This document shows positions 45,318 through 53,770 of a DNA stretch of 64,000 nt, piece by piece. Position numbers and translations under genes: made by a program. The notes below the pieces were generated by a model. The model was given only the letters and a program-made list of their open reading frames with translations. It searched no databases and was not told the DNA's origin. The number at the start of each line of letters is the position of its first letter. The stretch's first letter is position 1. The DNA comes from Olivibacter sp. SDN3 (GTDB lineage Bacteria > Bacteroidota > Bacteroidia > Sphingobacteriales > Sphingobacteriaceae): assembly GCF_014334135.1 (NCBI RefSeq), contig NZ_CP060497.1, positions 5,766,001 to 5,830,000 on the forward strand, in the 5' to 3' direction.

Positions 45318-46127
45318 ATGAAAACTAAGAGCGTTTTACAGCATTACTTATTCTCAGAAAAAATAGATGATAATTTTCTACACAATTGGATCAGCAACGT
45401 CGTTGATGGTGGCAACACATCCTTTCAAGACGGGATATTGGGGGTAGGTTGGTTACTTGGATATCTTATTGAGCATAATTACATCGAAGCCGACGCGGAC
45501 GAAATACTCGGAGACATTGACGATGCGATTTATAAGTTGTGTATTAGGGAAATAGTGGCATCACAAATAGACGTAAATGAGTTGCTATGTTTTGTTGGTT
45601 ATTATCAACAGCGCATAAGCTACAATTCCGACGAACATATATATCGAAGATTCATCCACATGGAATGTATGAAGCTTTTATTGGAAAAACTGAATCAATA
45701 TTTGCGTAAATCCGTAAAAATGCAGAAAAAGAACCTTGTTTTATCCACGAATATTCTAATGAAATACAGTCGCCTCGTAAGATCATCTTGCGTTAGCGAA
45801 GGTTTGGTCGAAGAACCTTTTTACAATACAATAGAAAATCTGATTAAATTTTATGAGCAAGAAAAGGACAAGAAAGTGTATTCTACATCAATTGCAAAGT
45901 TATATTTTTCTGTCAAGCAATATCATCATCCACACTGGGAGATTCGCCTTTTCCATATATTAGAGGAGTTAAGAATTAATCAACTTCCATTAGAAACGAT
46001 TCAGTGGCTTTATTTGGCAGAAGCCGTCTCCTTAGAATGTAAAGAAGATATAAATAATTATGAGAAACCCCTAAGAACCCCCGAAAACTTTTCGGTCTAC
46101 TTTGAATACATAACTAATACGGTTTAA
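45318..46127 (+). CDS. LanC-like protein, short, without zinc ligands
   Basis: 269 residues. The N-terminus shows the LanC-type stretch SFQDGILGVGWLLGYLIEHNYIEADADEILGDIDDAIYK, where the G.GW..GYL..N.....D.D.IL...DD.I pattern is the hallmark seen in Bacteroidota LanC-like proteins. The second half is helical. The Cys and His ligands of the zinc site (CYG, CHG) are not visible, and the length is about 60 percent of a full LanC. It may be a degenerate scaffold or carrier rather than a cyclase. Located before the IS4-like scar that separates it from the exporter. Confidence 0.55.
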   Translation: MKTKSVLQHYLFSEKIDDNFLHNWISNVVDGGNTSFQDGILGVGWLLGYLIEHNYIEADADEILGDIDDAIYKLCIREIVASQIDVNELLCFVGYYQQRISYNSDEHIYRRFIHMECMKLLLEKLNQYLRKSVKMQKKNLVLSTNILMKYSRLVRSSCVSEGLVEEPFYNTIENLIKFYEQEKDKKVYSTSIAKLYFSVKQYHHPHWEIRLFHILEELRINQLPLETIQWLYLAEAVSLECKEDINNYEKPLRTPENFSVYFEYITNTV

Positions 46128-46134
46128 AAAATAT

Positions 46135-46769
46135 AATCAGTAGTGTCCCGGGAAAAAATAAAAAGGAGCAGTAGAAATTAATCGAACTGCTCAGGGATTT
46201 ATACTTTTGAGTTACCACACAAAAAAGTATGAACAAAAGTAAATATTTCAGCGGACAGCCGGAATGAAAGATTGCCGGTGAAGGACCTGCATATTGAGGA
46301 TTCGACCACTATAAGTCTTTTCAGTGATGTGCTCAAAGGTGCCGGGCGTAACCCGAAAGAAGGAAAAAAGAAAGGAGGCATCAAGGTGCATACCATGATC
46401 CATTCACGGGAGGATGTGCCTTCACTGGTACGTTTTTCATGGCAGCCACCCATGACCATGTATTCCTGAAGGAACTGGCGCTTAAGAAGGGATCCTTTGT
46501 GGTATTCGATAAAGGTTATGTTGATTACACCCAATATGCCAGTTGGGATATGGAAGGCGTATTCTTTGTGACCAGACAGAAAGAAAACGCTGTTTATGAA
46601 TCTTTAGAACAATTTGCTGTCCACCAAAAGGATGCAGACCGTGTAATGGAGGACGAGGTGATCAGTATAGATGTAAAAGGTAGCCATTTATTATTGCGCA
46701 GGGTATTCTATTACGACCATGCAAATGATAATATCTATGAATTTCTCTCCAATAATTTCGAGCTGGAGG
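46135..46769 (+). mobile_element. IS4-like element remnant with internal deletion (copy G)
   Basis: Left end AATCAGTAGTGTCCCGGGAAAAA, then the first 11 codons of the transposase (MNKSKYFSGQP), joined at a CGGACAGCCG repeat to the region coding NERLPVKDLHIEDSTTISLF; about 350 bases are missing. A further one-base shift at about 46440 and a lost 3' end (ends FELE) make it inactive. Sequence differs from copy F at many bases, so it is an older copy. Confidence 0.85.
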
Positions 46770-46951
46770 TCTTATATTATTCCTATTATGGTTAGCGCAC
46801 ATCTATAAAGAATTGATGACTTACATGTAGGGATCTGGCTACTAGCCACAGAATTTAACAGAATGAACCTTTAAAAAATCGGATTAAATGCGGAATTTAA
46901 AATTATAGATTTTATATTTAGTGTTTCTAAAAACTGGTTGGAGTATCTCTT

Positions 46952-49144
46952 ATGCTAAACAAATTTCCTTTTTTTCGTCAACATGACTCGATGGATTGTG
47001 GTGCAACCTGTCTACGAATGATATTTAAATATTATAAAAGAAATATTTCCATTCATTATATTCGACAGCTAACCAAAACTCACAAGGACGGAGTGAACAT
47101 GTTAGGTATCAGCCAAGCGGCGGAGAAACTAGGATTTCGGACTCAAGGGATACGTCTGACGTTGGAACAGCTTCATGAGATTGACTTACCTTGTATCTTA
47201 CATTGGCGGCAGAATCATTTTGTGGTACTCTATAAAGCGAAAAAAGATATTTATTACATCGCTGATCCAGCTCGGGGACTTCGGGAGCTGACAACAAAGG
47301 AATTTACTAATGACTGGTATGCCCATAAAGAGCTACATAACGGTATATCTCTGTTATTGGCACCGACACCAGCCTTTTACGAGGACGATTCTGATGACGT
47401 GCTTTCTGACGAAGGACTCCGGTGGAGTTCTATGCTACGGTATTTTTATCGATACAAGCAACTATTCATTCAGCTCTTTCTCGGATTGCTGGTGGGAACC
47501 ATTCTCCAACTCATTACACCCTTTCTAACACAGTCTGTGGTAGACATCGGTATAAGTACGAAAGATATTGATTTTGTCTACTTGATATTGATTGCACAAT
47601 TGATGCTCTTTGCAGGACAGACGGGAGTATCGTTTATCCGCTCCTGGATTCTCCTACATATAAGTGTTAGGGTCAACATTGCGGTGCTCACCGACATGCT
47701 AATCAAACTCATGAAACTTCCGCTGAACTATTTCGAACTGAAAACACATGGAGACACCATGCAACGGATGGCCGACCAACAACGGATCGAGAACTTTCTA
47801 ACCGGTTCTTCGTTAAGTACCCTATTTTCTTTTGTCAATCTTTTCGTTTTTAGCTTTGTACTGGCCTATTATAATGGCACGATCTTTCTGATTTTCGCGG
47901 GTGCAACTATTTTATATACGGTATGGATACTCCTATTTCTAAAACGACGGAGGGTGCTGGATCAGAAGCGCTTTGGAATTAGTGCGGATAATCAAACAGT
48001 AACAGTGGAACTGATACAGAGCATACAAGAGATAAAACTTAACAACAGCGAGAAACAGAAACGCTGGATTTGGGAAACCATTCAGGCACGGCTCTTTAAG
48101 TTTAAAGTAGCCAGTTTGGCTTTGTCCCAATATCAACAGGCTGGCGCTATGGCAATCAATCAACTAAAAACTATCTTTATCACTTTTATAAGTGCCAAAG
48201 CAGTTATTGATGGTGATCTCACTTTAGGTGGGATGATGGCCGTACAGTACATTGTAGGTATGGTGAGTAGCCCGATAGAGCAACTGCTGACTTTTATTCA
48301 ACAGTACCAGGACGCAAAGATCAGCATGGAGCGGATCAATGAAATTTATACTCAAGAAGATGAGGAACCGATAGATCGAGACTGGGTAAAGGAAATGCCA
48401 AAAGACCGTTCCTTGAATCTCCGGAATATCACGTTCCGTTATTATGGTGCAGGCAATGAACCGGTTCTCCATGATATAAATTTAAAAATCCCCGAGGGCA
48501 AGACTACAGCACTTGTTGGTATGAGCGGTAGCGGCAAGACGACCATACTAAAACTTATTTTGCGCTTTTATAATACCGAAAAGGGAGAAATATGGCTCGG
48601 CTCAACAAAGTTGGATCAGGTTTCTCATCAGGTATGGCGGGCTAGCTGTGGAGTGGTTATGCAGGACGGATTCATCTTCGCCGATACCATCGAGAACAAT
48701 ATAGCTGTTGGGGAAGAATTTCCCGATGAGAAGCGGGTACGATATGCCGTCCGAATGGTCAATTTGGAGAAATTTATAGAGGAACAGCCCTTTGGTTTGA
48801 AAACGAAGATCGGTACAGCTGGCAAAGGAATCAGTCAGGGGCAACGGCAACGCTTGCTAATAGCCCGCGCGGTATATAAAGATCCGCAGTTTATCCTTTT
48901 CGACGAAGCAACCAACGCACTGGACGCAAGGAACGAACGGATAATTATCGATAACCTGAGGGAGTTTTTTGTGGGTAGAACCGTAGTGGTGGTAGCCCAC
49001 CGCTTAAGCACTGTGAGCCATGCCGATAACATTGCGGTGTTGGACAAAGGGATTATAGTTGAACAGGGTACACATGCTGAATTAGTGAAACTTAAAGGAG
49101 AATATTACCGCTTGGTGAAAAACCAGTTAGAGCTTGGCAATTGA
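46952..49144 (+). CDS. C39 peptidase-containing ABC exporter (bacteriocin type)
   Basis: 730 residues. Residues 1-150: C39 peptidase with Q10 and catalytic C16 (QHDSMDCGATC), His in NHFVVLY and Asp in IADPARG, so it can cut double-glycine leaders. Residues about 160-460: membrane domain with six helices. Residues 470-730: ATPase with Walker A GMSGSGKTTI, signature ISQGQRQRLLIARA, Walker B ILFDEATNALD and the switch His in VAHRLSTVSHADN. It trims and exports the precursor at 41049. The HlyD gene follows 10 bases after the stop. Confidence 0.95.
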   Translation: MLNKFPFFRQHDSMDCGATCLRMIFKYYKRNISIHYIRQLTKTHKDGVNMLGISQAAEKLGFRTQGIRLTLEQLHEIDLPCILHWRQNHFVVLYKAKKDIYYIADPARGLRELTTKEFTNDWYAHKELHNGISLLLAPTPAFYEDDSDDVLSDEGLRWSSMLRYFYRYKQLFIQLFLGLLVGTILQLITPFLTQSVVDIGISTKDIDFVYLILIAQLMLFAGQTGVSFIRSWILLHISVRVNIAVLTDMLIKLMKLPLNYFELKTHGDTMQRMADQQRIENFLTGSSLSTLFSFVNLFVFSFVLAYYNGTIFLIFAGATILYTVWILLFLKRRRVLDQKRFGISADNQTVTVELIQSIQEIKLNNSEKQKRWIWETIQARLFKFKVASLALSQYQQAGAMAINQLKTIFITFISAKAVIDGDLTLGGMMAVQYIVGMVSSPIEQLLTFIQQYQDAKISMERINEIYTQEDEEPIDRDWVKEMPKDRSLNLRNITFRYYGAGNEPVLHDINLKIPEGKTTALVGMSGSGKTTILKLILRFYNTEKGEIWLGSTKLDQVSHQVWRASCGVVMQDGFIFADTIENNIAVGEEFPDEKRVRYAVRMVNLEKFIEEQPFGLKTKIGTAGKGISQGQRQRLLIARAVYKDPQFILFDEATNALDARNERIIIDNLREFFVGRTVVVVAHRLSTVSHADNIAVLDKGIIVEQGTHAELVKLKGEYYRLVKNQLELGN

Positions 49145-49154
49145 TGAAGGAACA

Positions 49155-50429
49155 ATGAAAAAAAGTAAAATATCAGAAGACATACATACCGAAGATTTAC
49201 AGGACATCATATCGAAACCACCGTCGTGGCTGCTGAAATGGGGTATATCGTTAGTGCTTTTCATATTGTTGGCAATTGTTACCATGTCAGCCTTTATCCA
49301 ATATCCCGATATTGTTAGTGCTGATATAAGGATTAACGCTGTAAATGCTCCCAAAGCGGTAGTTCCACGAGTATCAGGTACATTATCAAAGCTTCTTGCA
49401 AAGGAGGGAATGAAAGTACAAACCGGTCAGGTGCTTGCCTGGATGGAAAGCTCAGGTAAGCACAAACAAGTACTGAGTCTCCTAAAGAAACTTGTTCAAC
49501 TCAGAAGTGTGTTGGACCCCTCTTTCTTTTTGCTCGATGCACCCCATAATCTGGATCTGGGAGAGCTTCAAGGGCCTTATCAAACTTTTTATGGAGCCTA
49601 TATCAACTATCAGTCGGCAATTATAGGGGGATTATACCTGAAACAAAAGAATTATCTCTTAAGAGAAATGGATTATGAAAAGCAGCAGCAAAAGAGATTG
49701 CGCGAGCAGGAAGCGCTTTACAAAAAAGATTACCTCTTGGCACAGAAAGAACATCAGGCCTATAGTGTACTGGCAGAGAAAAAAGTTATTTCACCAATGG
49801 AAATGCAAAAACGGGAATCTGCTTTATTATCTAAACAGCAGCCACTTCAACAGATCAGTTCCAATATTCTGACTAGTCAGTCCAATCTGACGGCCCGTAG
49901 CAAGGAACTCGCCGAGTTGGAAAATAAAATAAGTACAGAGCGGACATCTTTTGTACAAGCGCTTAACAGTATCATCAGCGAAATGGAAAAATGGAAACAG
50001 CAATATGTGCTGATTGCCCAACAAGATGGAGAGTTGGCTTATTCCGGTATCGTACAAGAGAAACAGTACATCGAAGCTGGACAACCCATATTTTATATAA
50101 ACCCGAAAAGCACAAACTATTTCGGGGAAATGCATGTAAGACAAAATAATATGGGCAAGGTTAGAAATGGACAACGGGTACTGATAAATATGAACAGTTA
50201 TCCCTATGAAGAATATGGAAAGGTTGAAGGAAAGATCATTATGATAACTGATGTTCCTTACAGAGACAGCACCTATGTATCCAAAGTACAACTTATTTTA
50301 AAAAAGAACGAAAGTCAGATTAAACTTAAAATAGGTATGACCGGCGAGGCCGAAATAATAACTGAGGACGCAAGTCTTTTGAAAAGGTTTGGAAGAAATA
50401 TAACAAAAGCGTTAAAAAGAGGAAACTAG
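49155..50429 (+). CDS. HlyD-family membrane fusion protein of the peptide exporter
   Basis: 424 residues from the ATG at 49155 (an upstream TTG at 49134 would overlap the ABC gene). One N-terminal membrane helix (WGISLVLFILLAIVTMSAF), a biotinyl-lipoyl-like segment (VPRVSGTLSKLLAKEGMKVQTGQVLAWM), a long coiled coil with QQQKRLREQEALYKKDYLL, and the returning beta-barrel (GELAYSGIVQEKQYIEAGQPI). It bridges inner and outer membrane; the outer-membrane TolC partner is not in the immediate cluster. Confidence 0.9.
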   Translation: MKKSKISEDIHTEDLQDIISKPPSWLLKWGISLVLFILLAIVTMSAFIQYPDIVSADIRINAVNAPKAVVPRVSGTLSKLLAKEGMKVQTGQVLAWMESSGKHKQVLSLLKKLVQLRSVLDPSFFLLDAPHNLDLGELQGPYQTFYGAYINYQSAIIGGLYLKQKNYLLREMDYEKQQQKRLREQEALYKKDYLLAQKEHQAYSVLAEKKVISPMEMQKRESALLSKQQPLQQISSNILTSQSNLTARSKELAELENKISTERTSFVQALNSIISEMEKWKQQYVLIAQQDGELAYSGIVQEKQYIEAGQPIFYINPKSTNYFGEMHVRQNNMGKVRNGQRVLINMNSYPYEEYGKVEGKIIMITDVPYRDSTYVSKVQLILKKNESQIKLKIGMTGEAEIITEDASLLKRFGRNITKALKRGN

Positions 50430-50461
50430 GATATAATTAGGCGCATCTGCTTAGAGCGAGC

Positions 50462-50486
50462 GGAAGTACGGCATAGCCCTACTTTC
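50462..50486 (+). terminator. Possible hairpin after the exporter genes
   Basis: GGAAGTA (50462-50468) can pair with TACTTTCC around a 10-base loop, with one bulge. There is no T-run, so the strength is uncertain. Rest of the gap to 50732 shows no gene. Confidence 0.3.
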
Positions 50487-50901
50487 CTCCCTTTGCGCAG
50501 CACTCCGAGGAGATATCCTCAGGGGATACAGTTGCTACATTTGACTGGAGACTTTTAGGGTATAATTTTTAACTTTAAAAATGCCAGTAGTTATTATGGG
50601 AAAAACACCATGATTATTTGATGAGCATTTTAAGCGGATGGCATTAGGGTTATCCTATGCGAAATACCCATTTCTTTCTTATCGTGTAATGAAATTTATG
50701 TGCATTAGATTTATATCCCGCCAACTTTTCAGTATGATCCGGATATTGCACACATGGAAAGTTTTTACAAGAAGCTGAAAGCAGAAGAAGTGAACCGGCG
50801 GCATCATTTCAGGACGAAACAGGAAGCAAAATTGGCCATATTCGAATATATTGAAGGCTGATATAACGTATCCGCCCGACCAAATGCATATTTCATGAGG
50901 G

Positions 50902-51207
50902 TTGTATAATGCAGAACTTTGCTGGATGAGCAAAGAAGCAAAACGAGCACAGATGCTTTCGATGATAGCAGACTGGCAACAGAGCGGAAAAAGCAAGAAA
51001 GCTTACTGTTCGGAAAACGGGATCAATGAAGCCACCTTTTATTATTGGTTTTCGCGCAGCAAAGAAGACGGCGCGGTCAGCGGTCGCTTTATAGCTATCG
51101 ATAAGTCCTGCAAAAAAAGCGAAGTTGAGGTTATCTATCCCAATGGTGTGCGGATCAAGTTGGACACCGATCTTGGTCTTCTGTCCCGGTTGATCCGCCT
51201 TTACTGA
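50902..51207 (+). CDS. tnpA: IS66 accessory protein TnpA (copy I)
   Basis: 101 residues, identical to copies A and C, with the helix-turn-helix GKSKKAYCSENGINEATFYY. Confidence 0.88.
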   Translation: MYNAELCWMSKEAKRAQMLSMIADWQQSGKSKKAYCSENGINEATFYYWFSRSKEDGAVSGRFIAIDKSCKKSEVEVIYPNGVRIKLDTDLGLLSRLIRLY

Positions 51208-51560
51208 TGTTCTCGCTGGGTTCCTCGCACCGTTTTTATTTATATGATGGCCACTGCGACATGCGCAAGAGTTTTGACGGTCTATGCGGCCTGGTGATTT
51301 CGGTGATGCGGCGCCATCCCACCAGTGGCGAGGTGTTCGTGTTCCTGAACCGTAGCCGTACCCACATCAAGCTGCTGCACTGGGAATACGGTGGCTTTGT
51401 GCTGTACTACAAGCGTCTGGAGCAGGGGACTTTTGGGATATCGGAACTGAAAAAGGGAGAACTTTCCTGGAGCGACCTGGTCCTGATGGTCGAGGGGATA
51501 CAGGTAGTGAAGAGCATACGGAAAAAACGTTATTCATTGGTCCAAAAACAGCTTTTTTGA
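51207..51560 (+). CDS. tnpB: IS66 accessory protein TnpB (copy I)
   Basis: 117 residues, IS66 Orf2 family, overlapping tnpA by one base; identical to copy A. Confidence 0.92.
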   Translation: MFSLGSSHRFYLYDGHCDMRKSFDGLCGLVISVMRRHPTSGEVFVFLNRSRTHIKLLHWEYGGFVLYYKRLEQGTFGISELKKGELSWSDLVLMVEGIQVVKSIRKKRYSLVQKQLF

Positions 51561-51595
51561 TTGTATAAACGCAGGTAATTTCGTATCTTTAGCGT

Positions 51596-53101
51596 ATGGG
51601 AACGGCGCTGGAAAACCTATCAAAAGAGGAGCTTTTAAAGCTTGTTTCCAAGCAGCACGAGGCACTTGGGGCTAAAGACGAAAAGATCGGATACCTGGAA
51701 TCCCAGCTTGCCATGTACAAGCGGATGCAGTTCGGGCAGAAGCGCGAACGCTTTGAAGGCGACCCCAACCAGACCACACTCCCGCTTCAGGCAGAGCCCA
51801 CAGCAGTAGAGCAACAGCAGGAAGAAACCAAACAGAAGATCGAGTATACACGCAAGCGTCCAAACCACAGGGGACGTGCGAAATTACCGGAACACCTTCC
51901 TGTGGTAGAGATAGAGATACATCCCCAGGGCGACCTTGCCGATATGGTATGCATCGGCAAGGAAATCACCGAGGAACTGGAGTGCGAACCTGCCAAATTC
52001 TATATCAACCGCTACATCCGCTATAAATACACGCCTAAAAATGGAGATGGCGTGCGTATCGGCGGACTTCCCGAGCGGGTTATCGACAAAGGTATCCCCG
52101 GAGCAGGTCTACTGGCGATGATACTGACGGGTAAATATATGGATCATCTCCCGCTTTACCGCCAAAAGCAGATCTTCGCAAGGGAGAACATACGGATCGC
52201 CTCCTCGACCATCGAAGGCTGGACAAAGGAAGCCCTGATCAAACTCGAACCGCTCTATGAGCAATTGGTCTTTGACACCAAGGCAAAAGGATACCTGCAA
52301 GTAGATGAGACGATAATAAAAGTGCTGGACAGCGATAAAAAAGGCGCCACCCACCAGGGATACTATTGGGTGTACCACTCGCCGTTGGACAAAACCGTGC
52401 TGTTCGATTATAATCCCTCACGTGGCGGCCACGTGCCTAAATCCATGCTGGATAACTTTAAGGGTTACCTCCAGACGGATGGATATGCGGCATATGATAA
52501 ATATGGCACAAAGAAAGAGATCACCCATCTGGCGTGCTGGGCACATGCACGCCGTGAGTTCGAGAAAGCCCTGCAGAATGACCGCCCAAGGACCGAAAAG
52601 GCCCTGCTGATGATACAGAAACTCTATGGAATTGAACGCAGGGCCAAAGAAGAACAACTTTCAGCCGACAAGGTCAAGGAGCTGCGGCTGGAAGAAGCCT
52701 TACCTGTAATCAACGAAATGGGAAAATGGATCTTCCAAGAAATAAAAAACACACTTCCTAAAAGCCAGATCGGAAAGGCCATGGCTTATGCCCATGCGCG
52801 CTGGGATGCACTTTCGGCTTATCTTAACGACGGAAATCTGCAGATTGACAACAACCTTATCGAGAACGCCATTCGCCCGGTAGCGCTCGGCCGTAAAAAC
52901 TACCTCTTCGCAGGTAGCCACGAAGCTGCTCAGCGCTCAGCTATGATCTACTCCTTCTTTGCCATCTGCAAAAAACATGACGTGAACCCTTTCCTGTGGC
53001 TAAAATACACGCTGGAAAATATCATGTCCATCAACCATAAAAAACTGAAAGACCTCTATCCACAGAACTATAAACAAATTATTGAAAAATCAAATATGTA
53101 G
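51596..53101 (+). CDS. tnpC: IS66 transposase TnpC (copy I)
   Basis: 501 residues with the complete DDE core (VDETIIKVLD, LQTDGYAAYD, NNLIENAIRP). Its intact state together with the perfect target duplication suggests this copy can still transpose. Confidence 0.93.
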   Translation: MGTALENLSKEELLKLVSKQHEALGAKDEKIGYLESQLAMYKRMQFGQKRERFEGDPNQTTLPLQAEPTAVEQQQEETKQKIEYTRKRPNHRGRAKLPEHLPVVEIEIHPQGDLADMVCIGKEITEELECEPAKFYINRYIRYKYTPKNGDGVRIGGLPERVIDKGIPGAGLLAMILTGKYMDHLPLYRQKQIFARENIRIASSTIEGWTKEALIKLEPLYEQLVFDTKAKGYLQVDETIIKVLDSDKKGATHQGYYWVYHSPLDKTVLFDYNPSRGGHVPKSMLDNFKGYLQTDGYAAYDKYGTKKEITHLACWAHARREFEKALQNDRPRTEKALLMIQKLYGIERRAKEEQLSADKVKELRLEEALPVINEMGKWIFQEIKNTLPKSQIGKAMAYAHARWDALSAYLNDGNLQIDNNLIENAIRPVALGRKNYLFAGSHEAAQRSAMIYSFFAICKKHDVNPFLWLKYTLENIMSINHKKLKDLYPQNYKQIIEKSNM

Positions 53102-53329
53102 TTCGTAGGGCGGATACGATATAACAGGAAAAGATTGCGTTAAACCCTTGGATATCTTACACAGTGCCAAGCTGAAAAAATCCCGTCAGAAAAAGCCGCT
53201 TGAAGGAAAAGATATCAACCTATTTCTAAAAGAAAAAAGTCTCCAATAGGCTATTGCAATTCCAATTCTTGCTTTATCACCATTCGGTTCAGGTGTGGAA
53301 TCCAGGTACCAACTAACGCTTAGTGAACA

Positions 53330-53752
53330 CTATTGATTTTTCTGTAGATACCGTTCGATGGGATTAGCCAGTTCATTTGCTGGGATATTTTTTACGATTA
53401 TTTTTCCCTCCGGATCAATTAAATAACTTGCAGGAATACTGGATATATAATAATCGTACCTAACGGGATTATTCCAGCCGCTAAGATCAGAAACATTAAA
53501 CCACGTAAGCAGGTCTTTTTCGATGGCGTTGATCCAACTTTGCCGGTCCCTAAAGTACACTAAAAGTAATATTTCGCCAATCTTGTAAAGAAGGGCGAGA
53601 TCCTTATTGGGTATACTTTCATCTATTAAGATTTTTAAGGCGTAAGGAGGAGCTAAACTGATAGCTGTGTTGATTAAGATGAACAGAAAGAGCAATAATT
53701 GTATCTTTGCGAAAGGGAATACAAACTTGGCAAATACCTTAATATATTTCAT
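53330..53752 (-). pseudogene. Chimera of an ABC exporter start and a TlpA-like tail
   Basis: 140 residues in one frame. Residues 1-66 are the first helices of an ABC exporter membrane domain (FLFILINTAISLAPPYALKI, then LIDESIPNKDL). Residues from FRDRQSWINAIE onward are the end of a TlpA/thioredoxin protein with the cis-Pro region ISSIPASYLIDPEGKII. The junction lies at about 53553. A deletion must have fused two genes in frame; both active sites (ATPase and CxxC) are gone. Confidence 0.7.
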
Positions 53753-53770
53753 TGTCGTTGATGGTCAATT

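Larger units (their letters stand above)
50868..53117 (+). mobile_element. IS66-family element, copy I (intact, 8-bp duplication)
   Basis: 2250 bp bounded by GTATCCGCCCGAC and GTAGGGCGGATAC and flanked on both sides by GATATAAC (50860-50867 and 53118-53125). tnpA, tnpB and tnpC are intact. It is the best reference copy for the others. Confidence 0.95.
50733..53245 (+). mobile_element. IS3-family orfB remnant interrupted by IS66 copy I
   Basis: Before the IS66 copy the frame reads DPDIAHMESFYKKLKAEEVN... ending EYIEG-stop-YN; after it, NRKRLR-stop-TLGYLT follows. Together they match the C-terminus of IS3/IS150-type transposases (EYIEGWYNRKRLHSTLGYL). Stops at the Trp and His/Ser positions show decay. 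The element was the target of the insertion at 50868. Confidence 0.7.
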
